64,000 nucleotides of DNA from Thiosocius sp942490985 (GCA_942490985.1 CALNYW010000004.1:310001-374000); one strand, 5' to 3'. Shown: positions 52,425 through 61,766, numbered from the stretch's first letter. Translations and numbers: made by a program. Notes: generated by a model not told the origin, from the letters alone.

Positions 52425-53165
52425 ATGGATTATCTGAGCTTCATCGGTGTTGCCGTCGCGTTTGCTGCCATTCTGGGCGGCAACTGGCTCGAGGGTGGAC
52501 ACCTCGAGATGTTGGCCAATGGCCCGGCGTTGATCATTGTGCTGGGCGGGACTATCGGTGCGGTCTTGTTGCAGACGCCAATCCAGGTGTTCTTACGCAC
52601 CATGCGAATGCTCGGCATGGTGTTTCTACCGCCGCGAAGGCGACTCGCCGAGACCATCGACAAGCTCGTCGAATGGAGCAAGATCGCGCGCAAGGATGGC
52701 TTGCTCGGTCTGGAGGTCTCGGTGCAAGGGGAGGTCGATCTGTTCGTGCGCAAGGGCATGCAGTTATTGGTCGATGGGAATGAGCCGGATGAGATTCGGC
52801 ACACCCTGGAAGTCGAATTGGACAGTCGCGAGCATTTCGATTTGCAGGCAAGCAAGGTCTTGGAGGCAATGGGGGGCTATTCGCCAACGATTGGCATTAT
52901 TGGCGCGGTAATGGGCCTGATACATGTGATGCAAAATCTCGGCGATCCGTCGAAGCTCGGTGGCGGTATTGCAACCGCTTTCGTCGCAACGATTTATGGT
53001 GTCGGCCTGGCAAACCTGTTTCTGTTGCCGATGGCGAACAAGCTCAAGGCCTACGTGCTGCAGGAAAGCCACTACCGTGAATTGATCATCGAAGGGTTGG
53101 TGGCCATTTCGGAGGGTGAAAACCCCCGCCAGATCGAGACCCGATTGCAGGGCTTTCTGCGTTGA
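52425..53165 (+). CDS. motC: Flagellar motor stator protein MotC (MotA/PomA type)
   Basis: 246 residues with four helices. MDYLSFIGVAVAFAAILGGNWLEGG and VLEAMGGYSPTIGIIGAVMGLIHVMQNL are typical of proton-channel stator A subunits in the second stator set of Pseudomonas. The cytosolic loop has charged residues that contact FliG. Position after cheB matches motC. One base after cheB. Confidence 0.92.
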   Translation: MDYLSFIGVAVAFAAILGGNWLEGGHLEMLANGPALIIVLGGTIGAVLLQTPIQVFLRTMRMLGMVFLPPRRRLAETIDKLVEWSKIARKDGLLGLEVSVQGEVDLFVRKGMQLLVDGNEPDEIRHTLEVELDSREHFDLQASKVLEAMGGYSPTIGIIGAVMGLIHVMQNLGDPSKLGGGIATAFVATIYGVGLANLFLLPMANKLKAYVLQESHYRELIIEGLVAISEGENPRQIETRLQGFLR

Positions 53166-53169
53166 GCTG

Positions 53170-54078
53170 ATGGGCAGGCGACGTAAACAACCCGAAGAAC
53201 CCGCAAACCTCGAACGTTGGTTGGTTTCCTACGCCGACTTCATCACGCTGTTGTTTGCGTTTTTTGTCGTGATGTATGCGATCTCCTCGGTCAATGAAGG
53301 CAAATACCGGGTGTTGTCGGAAACCTTGAACGCGGTGTTCATGGAGGCACCAAAGTCACAAGACCCGATCCAGGTTGGCGAGCTTGTTCGTGAAGTTATC
53401 ACCAGCCCCGAGGCGCCGCAGGCGCCGCGGCCGTTTGAAGTGACCGGCGACGGAGAGGCAGATACGCCGTCTGAGATCGCAGGGGATCAAGCAGGGTTAA
53501 CCGCAGGGACAGCAGGCGACGGCGGCGAAGGTGATGGCGGAGAGTATCTGCATGATGGCACGATCACGCGGATTACCGATGAACTCGCGCTGTCGATGCA
53601 GCAATACATCGACGATGATCTGATGACGGTGAACCAGGTCGGTACCCGCATTGAGATCGAGATGAAAGAGCGAATGCTGTTTCCATCCGGGGCAGCGAGG
53701 CTGACCAGACAGGCGATGGCCCCGCTACGTGCGCTGTCGACAACACTGCAGCGTCTTTCAAGCCATCTACAGGTCGAAGGCCACACCGACAACCTGCCGA
53801 TCTCAACCGCGGCGTTCCCGTCCAATTGGGAGCTTTCGGCGGCCCGCGCGGCAAGCGTAGTGCATTTCTTCAGTCGCCAGGGCGTTGAACCCTGGCGCAT
53901 GGCGGCGGTTGGCTATGGGGAACACCGTCCGCGGTCGGATAACGAGACGGCCGAAGGGCGTTCCGCCAATCGGCGGGTAACCGTGGTGATATTGGCGGGT
54001 CAGCGCGGTCGCAGTGGGCCAATGTCGGACGATGAAGAGGTGCCCTGGGCCGAGGGGCCGGCAGCAGGGGAAGGATGA
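53170..54078 (+). CDS. motD: Flagellar motor stator protein MotD (MotB type)
   Basis: About 302 residues. ATG at 53170, 4 bp after motC. N-terminal RRRKQPEEPANLERWLVSYADFI then a helix with the proton-binding Asp (SYADFITLLFAFFVVMYA), a glycine/acid-rich linker (residues 95-130), and the peptidoglycan-binding OmpA domain (LQVEGHTDNLPIS, NWELSAARAASVVHFF, NRRVTVVIL). Pairs with MotC. Confidence 0.92.
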   Translation: MGRRRKQPEEPANLERWLVSYADFITLLFAFFVVMYAISSVNEGKYRVLSETLNAVFMEAPKSQDPIQVGELVREVITSPEAPQAPRPFEVTGDGEADTPSEIAGDQAGLTAGTAGDGGEGDGGEYLHDGTITRITDELALSMQQYIDDDLMTVNQVGTRIEIEMKERMLFPSGAARLTRQAMAPLRALSTTLQRLSSHLQVEGHTDNLPISTAAFPSNWELSAARAASVVHFFSRQGVEPWRMAAVGYGEHRPRSDNETAEGRSANRRVTVVILAGQRGRSGPMSDDEEVPWAEGPAAGEG

Positions 54079-54872
54079 GCGTCTGGACCATCGCCAATCA
54101 AAAGGGTGGCGTCGGTAAGACCACCACGACGGTTTCGCTCGGCGGTCTGCTGACCGCCTCGGGCTTTCGTACCTTGATGATCGACGTTGATCCTCATGGC
54201 TCGCTGACGAGCTATTTTGGCTTCGACCCGGATGACCTGACACCGAGCAGCTACAGCCTGTTTGAGGCGGCGGCAGAGCAGCGGACGATCGACCCCATGA
54301 CGCTGGTTCAACAGACGCGTGTCGAAGGCTTGGATCTGCTCACCGCGTCGATCGCGTTAGCGACATTGGATCGGCGATCCGGTCGACTGGACGGCTTGGG
54401 TTTGGTGTTGCAACGTGCAGTGAAGACCCTGCGTGAACAGTACGATTATGTGCTTATCGACTGTCCGCCGGTCCTTGGCGTGTTGTTGATTAACGCACTG
54501 GCCGCCTGCGAACGCCTGATCGCGCCCGTGCAGACCGAGTTCCTCGCCATCAAAGGATTGCAGCGTCTACAAAAAACCCTGGCGCTGGTCACCAAAGCCC
54601 GACCGACACCGCTTGATGTGGTGATCGTCCCAACCTTCTTTGATAAACGCACGCGGGCATCGCGTGACAGCCTGGCCGTCTTGCAGCGCGACTTTGGCGA
54701 TCAGCTATGGGATGGGTTTATCCCGATCGAAACCCTTTTTCGCGATGCGAGTCAGGTCGGTCTGCCGCCTGCGCAAGTCGATCCCCGGTCGCGTGGTGTC
54801 ATGGCCTATGAGCAGTTGCTCGAAACCCTGGTTCAAGGTCACGGCGGCGAATCACGAGAGGCCTGTCGATAA
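54075..54872 (+). CDS. ParA-family ATPase of the chemotaxis operon (ParC-type)
   Basis: 265 residues. Deviant Walker A WTIANQKGGVGKTTTTVSLGG, LMIDVDPHGSLTSYFG, LIDCPPVLGVLLINAL, and VVIVPTFFDKRTRAS. In Vibrio and Pseudomonas the equivalent ParC/PA1462 places chemosensory arrays at the pole with its partner ParP. It overlaps motD by 4 bp. No parP-like gene follows. Confidence 0.92.
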   Translation: MSVWTIANQKGGVGKTTTTVSLGGLLTASGFRTLMIDVDPHGSLTSYFGFDPDDLTPSSYSLFEAAAEQRTIDPMTLVQQTRVEGLDLLTASIALATLDRRSGRLDGLGLVLQRAVKTLREQYDYVLIDCPPVLGVLLINALAACERLIAPVQTEFLAIKGLQRLQKTLALVTKARPTPLDVVIVPTFFDKRTRASRDSLAVLQRDFGDQLWDGFIPIETLFRDASQVGLPPAQVDPRSRGVMAYEQLLETLVQGHGGESREACR

Positions 54873-55159
54873 CGCCGCCACGGCCTGCGCATGTCGTTTA
54901 GCAAGGTGCCGCGCTGGCCGACCTGGCCAGTGATTCGCCGTCGGGGTTGCCGCCGTCGCCTGTATCCCCGGTCGGCGATCCGATCGAGGCTGCCGAACGG
55001 CTCGGGCCGGATTCCGATTCAGCGCGGCGCTATGCCTGGTACCGGATCCACAGGCGATTGAAGCCAAAATCAGGCACGGTAAGTGCTTATGTATTTAACA
55101 CGCCGGCCGTGGAGACGATCTTTTGACGTTTCTTCGGCCAAAAACACGGAGACGGTGTC
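54873..55159 (+). other. Spacer where parP would be expected
   Basis: 287 bp with no intact gene. One plus-strand frame from about 54904 to 55125 stays open for about 73 codons after a TAG (DLASDSPSGLPPSPVSP, RRYAWYRIHRRLKPKSG) but has no ATG or GTG start and no CheW-domain similarity. In Pseudomonas the CheW-like parP sits exactly here, so this may be decayed or replaced sequence. Confidence 0.4.
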
Positions 55160-55642
55160 ATGAGTTCAACGGCAGCAGAGAGTGCGGCTGGCGACACGGT
55201 GATGCAGTTGGTCACCTTTCGACTGAAAGACGAGACCTACGGTATCAACGTCATGCAGGTCCAGGAGGTCCTGCGGGTGACTGAGATAGCCCCGGTGCCC
55301 GGTGCCCCAGGCTATGTGCTCGGCATCATCAACCTACGCGGCAATGTCGTTACCGTCGTCGATACGAGGACGCGGTTTGGTTTGCCGACCACCGAAGTCG
55401 ATGACGCCAGCCGGATCGTGATTATCGAGTCGGATAACCAGGTTGTCGGCATAATGGTCGATAGTGTCGCGGAAGTGGTGGAGCTCCGTCATTCTGAGAT
55501 CGAATCGGTGCCGAGTGTGGGGAATGAAGAGGCCTCGCGGTATATCCAGGGCGTGACAAGCCGCGACGACGGGTTACTGATCGTCGTCGATCTAAACAAA
55601 TTGCTGACCGAGCAGGAATGGTCGGAAATCGCGACGATCTGA
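55160..55642 (+). CDS. cheW: Chemotaxis coupling protein CheW
   Basis: 160 residues. Motifs QLVTFRLKDETYGINVMQVQEVLR, VPGAPGYVLGIINLRGNVVTVVDTR and VVGIMVDSVAEVVEL are standard CheW. It links receptors to CheA. ATG preceded by GGAG. Confidence 0.97.
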   Translation: MSSTAAESAAGDTVMQLVTFRLKDETYGINVMQVQEVLRVTEIAPVPGAPGYVLGIINLRGNVVTVVDTRTRFGLPTTEVDDASRIVIIESDNQVVGIMVDSVAEVVELRHSEIESVPSVGNEEASRYIQGVTSRDDGLLIVVDLNKLLTEQEWSEIATI

Positions 55643-55654
55643 GACGTGTTCGCC

Positions 55655-55828
55655 ATGGCAGATAAGATCACCGACTCGCGCACTATCGGGCAGGTCCAAC
55701 CGGCCAGGCGCACGCGCGATACGGGGCGGCGCAAAAAAGCGCCGCGTCAGCTGCCGCAATCGCCGTCAGAGTCACGAAAGCCGTCGTCGGATGACGGCAC
55801 ACCGAATCGGGTGGACGAATATGCCTGA
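55655..55828 (+). CDS. Small basic hypothetical protein in the chemotaxis operon
   Basis: About 57 residues, low-complexity and basic (RRTRDTGRRKKAPRQLPQSP), probably disordered. Similar small genes occur between cheW and the DUF2802 gene in related operons. It starts 12 bp after cheW and overlaps the next gene by 8 bp. Function unknown. Confidence 0.55.
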   Translation: MADKITDSRTIGQVQPARRTRDTGRRKKAPRQLPQSPSESRKPSSDDGTPNRVDEYA

Positions 55829-56237
55829 ACTGAATTGGTCAATGCTGGTCGCCGGTCTCGCGGGACTGCTCGCGGTAGCCGCCTGGGCCGCGACCCTCGG
55901 TATGAGTCGTCGGTTGGCCAACTGGCAGCGCGAAGCCGCCGAGCGGCAGCGTGACCATGATCACCAGTTGGCACTGCTCCGCCAGTCAATCAGTGGTCTG
56001 ACGGCCGGGGCGGTCGGTGTCGACCGCCGGCTGATGCGGCTGGAAGACCGCGAAAAGCTGTTGGCCGAGCGGCAGGAGACCTATGAAAACCAGCAGACGG
56101 ACGAACAGCCCTACGGTCAGGCCATCCGCCTGGTGCACCAGGGCGCGGGGGTAAACCGCCTCGTCGACGAGCTGGAACTGAGTGAGAGTGAGGCCGATCT
56201 TCTGGTCCGGTTGCACGGCCAGCGCAACACAGGCTAA
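55821..56237 (+). CDS. DUF2802-family membrane protein
   Basis: About 138 residues. N-terminal membrane helix (MLVAGLAGLLAVAAWAATLG), a coiled coil (NWQREAAERQRDHDHQLALLRQ), and a C-terminal AIRLVHQGAGVNRLVDELELSESEADLL segment, the DUF2802 hallmark. PA1465 and relatives end the chemotaxis operon in the same way. Role unknown. Start at 55821 is preferred to an ATG 10 codons earlier. Confidence 0.82.
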   Translation: MPELNWSMLVAGLAGLLAVAAWAATLGMSRRLANWQREAAERQRDHDHQLALLRQSISGLTAGAVGVDRRLMRLEDREKLLAERQETYENQQTDEQPYGQAIRLVHQGAGVNRLVDELELSESEADLLVRLHGQRNTG

Positions 56238-56332
56238 GCCCGTTGAGGCCTCTGCGGCCTCGACATTGACTTGGTCTCTCGAAACAAACGTGTTACCAAT
56301 GCCGGCGTTTTCAACGTTTAGGCGACTCTCGT

Positions 56333-57097
56333 ATGCAATCAACCTTTATTAAAACCGTTTCGGTCGGCGCATTGTTGGCCATTGGTCCGGCACACGGTGC
56401 TTTCAATGACCTCTTCAAATCTGCTGAGGGTCTGCTGCAGGGTAACAATGCGGTGTCGTCGGCCAACGTGGCCAGTAACCTGTCGACGGCCGAGATCGAT
56501 GCCGGTCTGAAGGAAGCGCTGCGTATCGGCGCCGAGCGCGCCGTGTCGGTGTTGGGCGAACAGGGCGGCTTCTTGAACGATCAGGCTGTGCGCATCCCGT
56601 TACCCGGGGTGCTGGGAACCGCGGCCCAGGGTCTGCGCGCAGCGGGTCAGGGGCAATACGTCGATGCCTTCGAGACGACGGTCAATCAGGCCGCCGAGCG
56701 TGCGATACCGCAAACACTGGATATTGTGCAGAAGACGGTCAGCGACATGTCGCTGGAAGATGCGCGCGGTATTCTCTCGGGTGGCGACGATGCGGCGACG
56801 CAGTTTCTTCGAGAGCGAGCGGGTAGTGATCTGCATGCGGCCGTCTTGCCGATTGTGCGCCAGGCGACCGATAGCGCTGGCGCGACAGCTGCCTACAAGG
56901 CGCTGCAGGCGCAGGCCGGTGGGATGATGGGCGGCTTCGGCGGAATGCTCAACACCGACGCACTGGATCTCGATAGCTATGTGGCGGACAAGACACTCGA
57001 CGGCTTATTCGTCAAACTTGCGGCCGAGGAAAAACAGATAAGGGAGAACCCAGTCGCCCGAAGCACAGATCTTTTGAAATCCGTATTTAGTAATTGA
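56333..57097 (+). CDS. DUF4197 periplasmic protein
   Basis: 254 residues with a signal peptide (FIKTVSVGALLAIGPAHGA). The core has LSTAEIDAGLKEALRIGAERAVSVLG, IPLPGVLGT, FETTVNQAAERAIP and KTLDGLFVKLAAEEKQIRENP, the DUF4197 pattern. Helical, function unknown. Single gene behind a 95-bp gap from DUF2802. Confidence 0.87.
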   Translation: MQSTFIKTVSVGALLAIGPAHGAFNDLFKSAEGLLQGNNAVSSANVASNLSTAEIDAGLKEALRIGAERAVSVLGEQGGFLNDQAVRIPLPGVLGTAAQGLRAAGQGQYVDAFETTVNQAAERAIPQTLDIVQKTVSDMSLEDARGILSGGDDAATQFLRERAGSDLHAAVLPIVRQATDSAGATAAYKALQAQAGGMMGGFGGMLNTDALDLDSYVADKTLDGLFVKLAAEEKQIRENPVARSTDLLKSVFSN

Positions 57098-57142
57098 AAC
57101 AATAATATATCGAACTAACTTGATAAGAGGAATGAAGTAAAA

Positions 57143-57967
57143 ATGGAAAACGCGGAACAGCTGCTTGGACAGATCCAAGAACTTCTGGCGGTCTACGGAC
57201 TAAAGGTGATTGCCGCCTTGGCGATCCTGTTCTTTGGTCGGATTGCGGCCAAGTGGGCGCGCCGAATCGTTGAGCGCATTATGGAACGTGGGAATACCGA
57301 CAAGATCATTGTCGGGTTCGTCGGCAGCATCGTCTACATCGCCCTGATGGCGTTTGTCGTGCTTGCTGCGCTGGGCCAGATCGGTATCCAGACCACCAGC
57401 TTCATCGCCATCATCGGTGCCGCGGGCCTGGCGATTGGCTTGGCCCTACAAGGCTCGCTGGCGAACTTTGCGGCGGGCTTCCTGCTGATCATCTTCAGAC
57501 CGTTCAAGGTCGGTGATTTTGTCGAGGCCGGCGGGGTCGCGGGCAGCGTCGAAGCGATCCAGATTTTCACCACCACGCTGACCACGGGTGACAACAAAAC
57601 CGTCATCGTGCCGAATGCGTCTGTCTACGGCGGCACCATCACCAACTACTCCGCAAAGGAGACGCGTCGCGTCGATCTGCTTGTCGGTGTCTCCTACGAC
57701 GCAGACCTCGCTAAGGTTAAAGCGATCCTCAACGACATCGCGGCGAAAGATGAGCGGGTCATGAGCACGCCGGCGCCGGTGATCGCGGTATCCGAGTTGG
57801 CAGACAACAGCGTCAACCTGGTCATGCGGATGTGGGCGAAGACCGGCGACTACTGGGGTGTTTACTTCGACGCGACCGAGTCGGTGAAACTGCGCCTCGA
57901 CGAGGCCGGCATTGGTATCCCGTATCCGCAGCGCGATGTGCACCTGTATGAGCACAAGGCGGCTTGA
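57143..57967 (+). CDS. mscS: Small-conductance mechanosensitive channel MscS
   Basis: 274 residues. Three helices, the pore-lining TM3 segment IIGAAGLAIGLALQGSLANFAAGFLL, FRPFKVGDFVEAGGVAGSVEAIQIF and the beta/alpha-beta cytosolic vestibule (VIVPNASVYGGTITNYSAKETRR). It opens under membrane tension to release solutes, a useful complement to the sucrose osmolyte system in the same window. Confidence 0.95.
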   Translation: MENAEQLLGQIQELLAVYGLKVIAALAILFFGRIAAKWARRIVERIMERGNTDKIIVGFVGSIVYIALMAFVVLAALGQIGIQTTSFIAIIGAAGLAIGLALQGSLANFAAGFLLIIFRPFKVGDFVEAGGVAGSVEAIQIFTTTLTTGDNKTVIVPNASVYGGTITNYSAKETRRVDLLVGVSYDADLAKVKAILNDIAAKDERVMSTPAPVIAVSELADNSVNLVMRMWAKTGDYWGVYFDATESVKLRLDEAGIGIPYPQRDVHLYEHKAA

Positions 57968-57984
57968 TCGACCTTTAACCAAAA

Positions 57985-58013
57985 CCGGCGTCGCCGATAT
58001 TCGGTGACGCCGG
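57985..58013 (+). terminator. Hairpin behind mscS
   Basis: CCGGCGTCGCCGA and TCGGTGACGCCGG form a 13-bp stem with one G-T wobble around TAT, 18 bp after the stop. No T-run follows. Confidence 0.5.
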
Positions 58014-58057
58014 GGCTTGAGCGCGACCGCTAACCGTCAAACCGAGGACACAACACC

Positions 58058-60157
58058 ATGGGTACTATTTTGAAATGGCTTTTCGGACTAATCCTCATCG
58101 TGGTTGTGCTGATCGTGGCGGCGGTGATCGTGTTGCCCATGGTGGTCGACCCAAATGATTACAAGCCGCAGATTATCGAGACGGCGAAAAAGAAACTCGG
58201 CCGCGATCTGACCATCGAGCAGGATCTCAACCTTTCGGTGTTTCCATGGCTGGGCATTGAAACAGGGGGGGTGAGTGTCGGTAATGCGGCCGGGTTCTCT
58301 GAACAACCTTTCGCGCAGATCGAACAGTTGGGCGTGAAAGTCAAACTGATGCCGCTGCTGAGCAAGCGCGTGGAGGTCGACACGCTCGTCTTGAAGGGCC
58401 TCAACGTTAGTCTTGAAAAGGACGCCAACGGAAAAACCAACTGGGAAGATCTGGCCGGTGGCCCCGCCGATGAGGCAACGGCCGACGAACCTGCCGCCGA
58501 CGCGGGTGAGGCGCCGCTCGCGTTCAGTATCCAGGGCATCCAGGTAGAGGATGCACGCATCGCCTGGGATGACCGTCAGGCTGGGCAAACGTATGTGCTG
58601 GATGGCGTCAAACTGGTTACCGGTTCGCTCGCGCCCGGCGAGGATGTGCCGGTTGAGGCCGGGGTCGTCTTCACCAGCAGCAAACCGGCGATGACGCTGC
58701 AAGCCGATCTCACCGCGACCGTCGGTACCAACGCCGACATGACGGCATTTCGTATAGCAGGGCTCGAATTGTTGCTGGACGCCAGTGGCGAAGGCCTGCC
58801 AGCCGGGGGCGCCAAGCTCACCGTGCGCGGTGACCTTGTTGCCGATACCAAGGCCGACACCTTGCGCGTCGATGGGCTGCAGATCTCTGGCCCGGCGATG
58901 TCGGCCAGTGGTGAGATTTCGGTCAGCGCCCTGCAAAGCGATCCTAGTGCCGAGGGGCGGTTGACGATTGCCGAGACCAATCCGAAAACCCTGGCGTCGA
59001 TGTTCGCGACGGCCATTGAAACCACGGACCCGAACGCACTGACTCGCGTGGCGGGTGATATCGCTTTCAGCTACGCCGGTGGTGCCCTGAAACTGGATCC
59101 GCTGACGATCTCGCTGGACGACTCCAAGCTCGACGGGCACGTTCACGTGCTCAACCCCGAGGGCCCGGTCGTGCGCATAAAGCTGGCGCTCGACCAGATC
59201 GATCTCGACCGCTATATGCCGCCGGCCAGTGGCGAGGAGCAGCCCGCTGCGAAGGCCGATGCGGGCGGTGCGGCATCGGCCGGCGATCCGTTTGCGGCAC
59301 TACGGCCGCTTGATCTCGTCGCTGAGTTTTCCATCGGGAGCCTCAAAGTCAGCAACGCCAGGATGAGCAATGTGACGACCAAGGTGGTGTCTCGCGACGG
59401 CGTGCTGACCATGGATCCGATCGGTGCGAATCTCTATGACGGCAAGTTCAATGGCCGAGTCGTGCTCAACGCTGCCGGCAAGACGCCAAAGGTCGCCGCC
59501 AAGAACTCGCTCACCGGTATCCAGATCGGCCCGCTGTTGAGAGACGTGGCCGGACAAGACCGGCTCGAAGGCAAGGGCGAATTTCACGTCGACGTCACGC
59601 TGGTCGGTTTGAGTGAGGCCGAGGTCCGCCGCAGCCTCAACGGCACATCACGCTTCGCATTCACCGATGGCGCGGTAAAGGGCGTCAACCTGGCGCAGAT
59701 TATTCGGCAGGGCAGTCAGGCGCTCGGCTTGGGCGGTGCAGGTGGTGATACCGGTGCCGCCGGACAGACCGATTTTTCGGAATTGACCGGCTCGGTGCAG
59801 ATCACCAATGGCGTGGTCAAGAACCAGGACCTCAAAGCAAAATCGCCGCTGCTGCGTGTTGATGGAAAAGGTACCGTTGATCTGCCACAAGACACGATCG
59901 ATTATCTGGTGGTCGCGGAACTGGTCAAATCATTGGAGGGGCAGGGCGGCAAGAGTCGCGACGAGTTGGCCGGTGTGCCGATTCCTGTTCGAGTCACTGG
60001 TCCGCTGACCAGCCCGAAATTCCGGCCCGACCTCGAGGCCGCGCTCAGCGCAAAGGCCAAGGAACAGCTCGACGAGAAGAAAGAGGAGCTGCGCGAAAAG
60101 GCCGAGCAGAAAATTCAGGATAGCGTCGGTGGCGCGCTGAAAGGCCTGTTCAACTGA
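58058..60157 (+). CDS. AsmA-family protein
   Basis: 699 residues. One N-terminal membrane helix (WLFGLILIVVVLIVAAVIVLP) followed by a mostly beta, repeating periplasmic body: VDPNDYKPQIIETAKKKLGR, NLSVFPWLGIETGGVSVGNA and LEGKGEFHVDVTLVG match AsmA N- and C-terminal domains. AsmA-like proteins bridge the periplasm in lipid transport. The tail is a charged helix (EKAEQKIQDS). Alone on the strand; the methyltransferase gene is convergent 13 bp away. Confidence 0.9.
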   Translation: MGTILKWLFGLILIVVVLIVAAVIVLPMVVDPNDYKPQIIETAKKKLGRDLTIEQDLNLSVFPWLGIETGGVSVGNAAGFSEQPFAQIEQLGVKVKLMPLLSKRVEVDTLVLKGLNVSLEKDANGKTNWEDLAGGPADEATADEPAADAGEAPLAFSIQGIQVEDARIAWDDRQAGQTYVLDGVKLVTGSLAPGEDVPVEAGVVFTSSKPAMTLQADLTATVGTNADMTAFRIAGLELLLDASGEGLPAGGAKLTVRGDLVADTKADTLRVDGLQISGPAMSASGEISVSALQSDPSAEGRLTIAETNPKTLASMFATAIETTDPNALTRVAGDIAFSYAGGALKLDPLTISLDDSKLDGHVHVLNPEGPVVRIKLALDQIDLDRYMPPASGEEQPAAKADAGGAASAGDPFAALRPLDLVAEFSIGSLKVSNARMSNVTTKVVSRDGVLTMDPIGANLYDGKFNGRVVLNAAGKTPKVAAKNSLTGIQIGPLLRDVAGQDRLEGKGEFHVDVTLVGLSEAEVRRSLNGTSRFAFTDGAVKGVNLAQIIRQGSQALGLGGAGGDTGAAGQTDFSELTGSVQITNGVVKNQDLKAKSPLLRVDGKGTVDLPQDTIDYLVVAELVKSLEGQGGKSRDELAGVPIPVRVTGPLTSPKFRPDLEAALSAKAKEQLDEKKEELREKAEQKIQDSVGGALKGLFN

Positions 60158-60170
60158 TGCGGGGGCTGTC

Positions 60171-61007
60171 TCAGCGCTCGGCGCTGAGGTAGCAGATCCA
60201 ACCTGCATCGGCATCGGCTCGGGTCGCCGGCTTGTAGTCACCGTCGGGCTCGCCGTGCTTGTCCCAGCCTTGCCAATAGACGGTTACACGTTTGAAACCG
60301 CATTCCAACAACAGGTCACGGACTTCCGGTACCGACCACAGCCGCCACTCGTAGTTGAACGCATTGGGCAGCTCAGAACCGTCGGGGAAAGCAAAGTGGA
60401 TGTGGCAGTGCATCTGATGGGTGATCGGATCGAACGCCGATTGTTCCCAGATATAGGTAAAGCCCTTTTTGCCATCGTCGATCTCGCGTTCCTCGATGAT
60501 CTCTTTGTGGCTGTCATACCCACCGTAGGCATCCAGGAACAGCACGCCGTCTTTTTTTAGGGCCTGTCGAACTGTCTCGAAGTAGCTTTTTAGTGCCGCC
60601 CGTTCCTGAATCAGCCAGTAGCTGAAATTCATTGCGGAGATCACGTCGGCCTTCTCGGTTTTCGCCGTCAGGACATTTTCTTCGAGCAGGGTAATGCGAT
60701 CACGTTGCTTGCGGCTCAAGCGGGCCAGGTTGTTGTCGCGGCCCCAGCTGAGTACCTCAGGGTCGAGATCAACGCCAATCGCGCGGCGCTTCGGCCCACG
60801 TTTGACCCATTCGCAACAGACGTTGGCGGTGCCACAGAAATCCTCGCGCAGCACCATCGCCTTGCGTTTGCGCAGCTTCCGGAATGTTGCGTCGACAAAA
60901 TCGATTTCGCCCTCTGCGCATTGCACTGCATGCTCGTAGAGCGCGTGACGATCCGCTTTTGCTGCTTGGGAGACCCGCTTGCCACCGCGCTTTGCTGATT
61001 TGCCCAC
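60171..61007 (-). CDS. Class I SAM-dependent methyltransferase
   Basis: 278 residues, GTG start with AAGG just upstream. Rossmann fold motifs: LREDFCGTANVCCEW (SAM loop, atypical DFCGTA), AIGVDLDPEVLSWGRDN, and DVISAMNFSYWLI. C-terminal half is aromatic-rich (YWQGWDKHGEPDGDYK). Substrate not evident. Convergent with the AsmA gene. Confidence 0.85.
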   Translation of the reverse strand: MGKSAKRGGKRVSQAAKADRHALYEHAVQCAEGEIDFVDATFRKLRKRKAMVLREDFCGTANVCCEWVKRGPKRRAIGVDLDPEVLSWGRDNNLARLSRKQRDRITLLEENVLTAKTEKADVISAMNFSYWLIQERAALKSYFETVRQALKKDGVLFLDAYGGYDSHKEIIEEREIDDGKKGFTYIWEQSAFDPITHQMHCHIHFAFPDGSELPNAFNYEWRLWSVPEVRDLLLECGFKRVTVYWQGWDKHGEPDGDYKPATRADADAGWICYLSAER

Positions 61008-61126
61008 TCGCCTTGCTTACCCGTGTTTTTTTGGAGTCGTGACTATACTTCAGAAGAACAAACCTCGCGCCTGTCGGTTTCCGATCAGCGAGGCGGTGTC
61101 GATTTGTTGAACGGAGGGTAACGAAG

Positions 61127-61597
61127 ATGGGTATTGCAACGACGATCCAGGACTATCTGGAGAGCCGTGGCATTGCTTATGAGGTAGTTGAGCATCCACA
61201 CACTGATTCCGCGATGCGGGCAGCTGAAGCAGCGCATGTGCCCGGAGATCGCGTCGCAAAACCCGTCCTGCTTGGTGACGACGACAGCTACTTACTGGCG
61301 GTGATCCCGGCGACGCATCGGTTGGATGTCGATCGCCTGAACCAGACGATGGCGCGGAGCCTGGTAATGCTTCCTGAGGACGAAATAGACGCTACCTTCT
61401 CGGACTGTGAGCGCGGGGCGATCCCAGCGATTGGTGAGGCCTATGGTGTCGACGTCGTCGTTGATCCATCACTGATCCACCAACCCGACGTGTATTTCGA
61501 ATCCGGTGATCACAAACACCTCATTCGCCTCACCGGCGAAGATTTCCGTGGCCTGATGGCCAATGCGCCCAAGACGCACGTAAGCCATCATCTCTGA
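61127..61597 (+). CDS. YbaK/ProX-type aminoacyl-tRNA deacylase
   Basis: 156 residues: VEHPHTDSAMRAAEAAHVPGDRVAKPVLLG holds the conserved Lys of the editing site, followed by LLAVIPATHRLDVDRLN and ERGAIPAIGEAYGVDVVVD (GxxPP-like loop). Such domains hydrolyse mischarged aminoacyl-tRNAs in trans. GGAGGG precedes the ATG. Monocistronic. Confidence 0.88.
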   Translation: MGIATTIQDYLESRGIAYEVVEHPHTDSAMRAAEAAHVPGDRVAKPVLLGDDDSYLLAVIPATHRLDVDRLNQTMARSLVMLPEDEIDATFSDCERGAIPAIGEAYGVDVVVDPSLIHQPDVYFESGDHKHLIRLTGEDFRGLMANAPKTHVSHHL

Positions 61598-61697
61598 GTT
61601 TGGCCATCGGCCCAGATTGCGCCAAACCGCCGTCTGGTTTAACCTCTCGCGCCTTGTTGCGATAGCTGGCGCAGATTGCGCATGACGCAGCAACGCT

Positions 61698-61766
61698 GGA
61701 GAGGTGTCTGAGTGGGTAAGCCCCCGGTCGCCAAGGGTGATGAAAAGCCACTTAACGTGGCTTTTC
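61698..61766 (+). pseudogene. Truncated tRNA-Ser 5' end followed by a hairpin
   Basis: The first 18 nt, GGAGAGGTGTCTGAGTGG, are identical to the start of the intact tRNA-Ser at 61857, after which the copies diverge. At 61742-61766 a 10-bp stem GAAAAGCCAC-TTAAC-GTGGCTTTTC resembles an intrinsic terminator. This looks like a decayed duplicate of the tRNA gene. Confidence 0.6.

Noticed and set aside
58088..59146. 352-codon open frame on the minus strand
   Set aside because: Antisense to the AsmA-family gene, no recognisable motifs.
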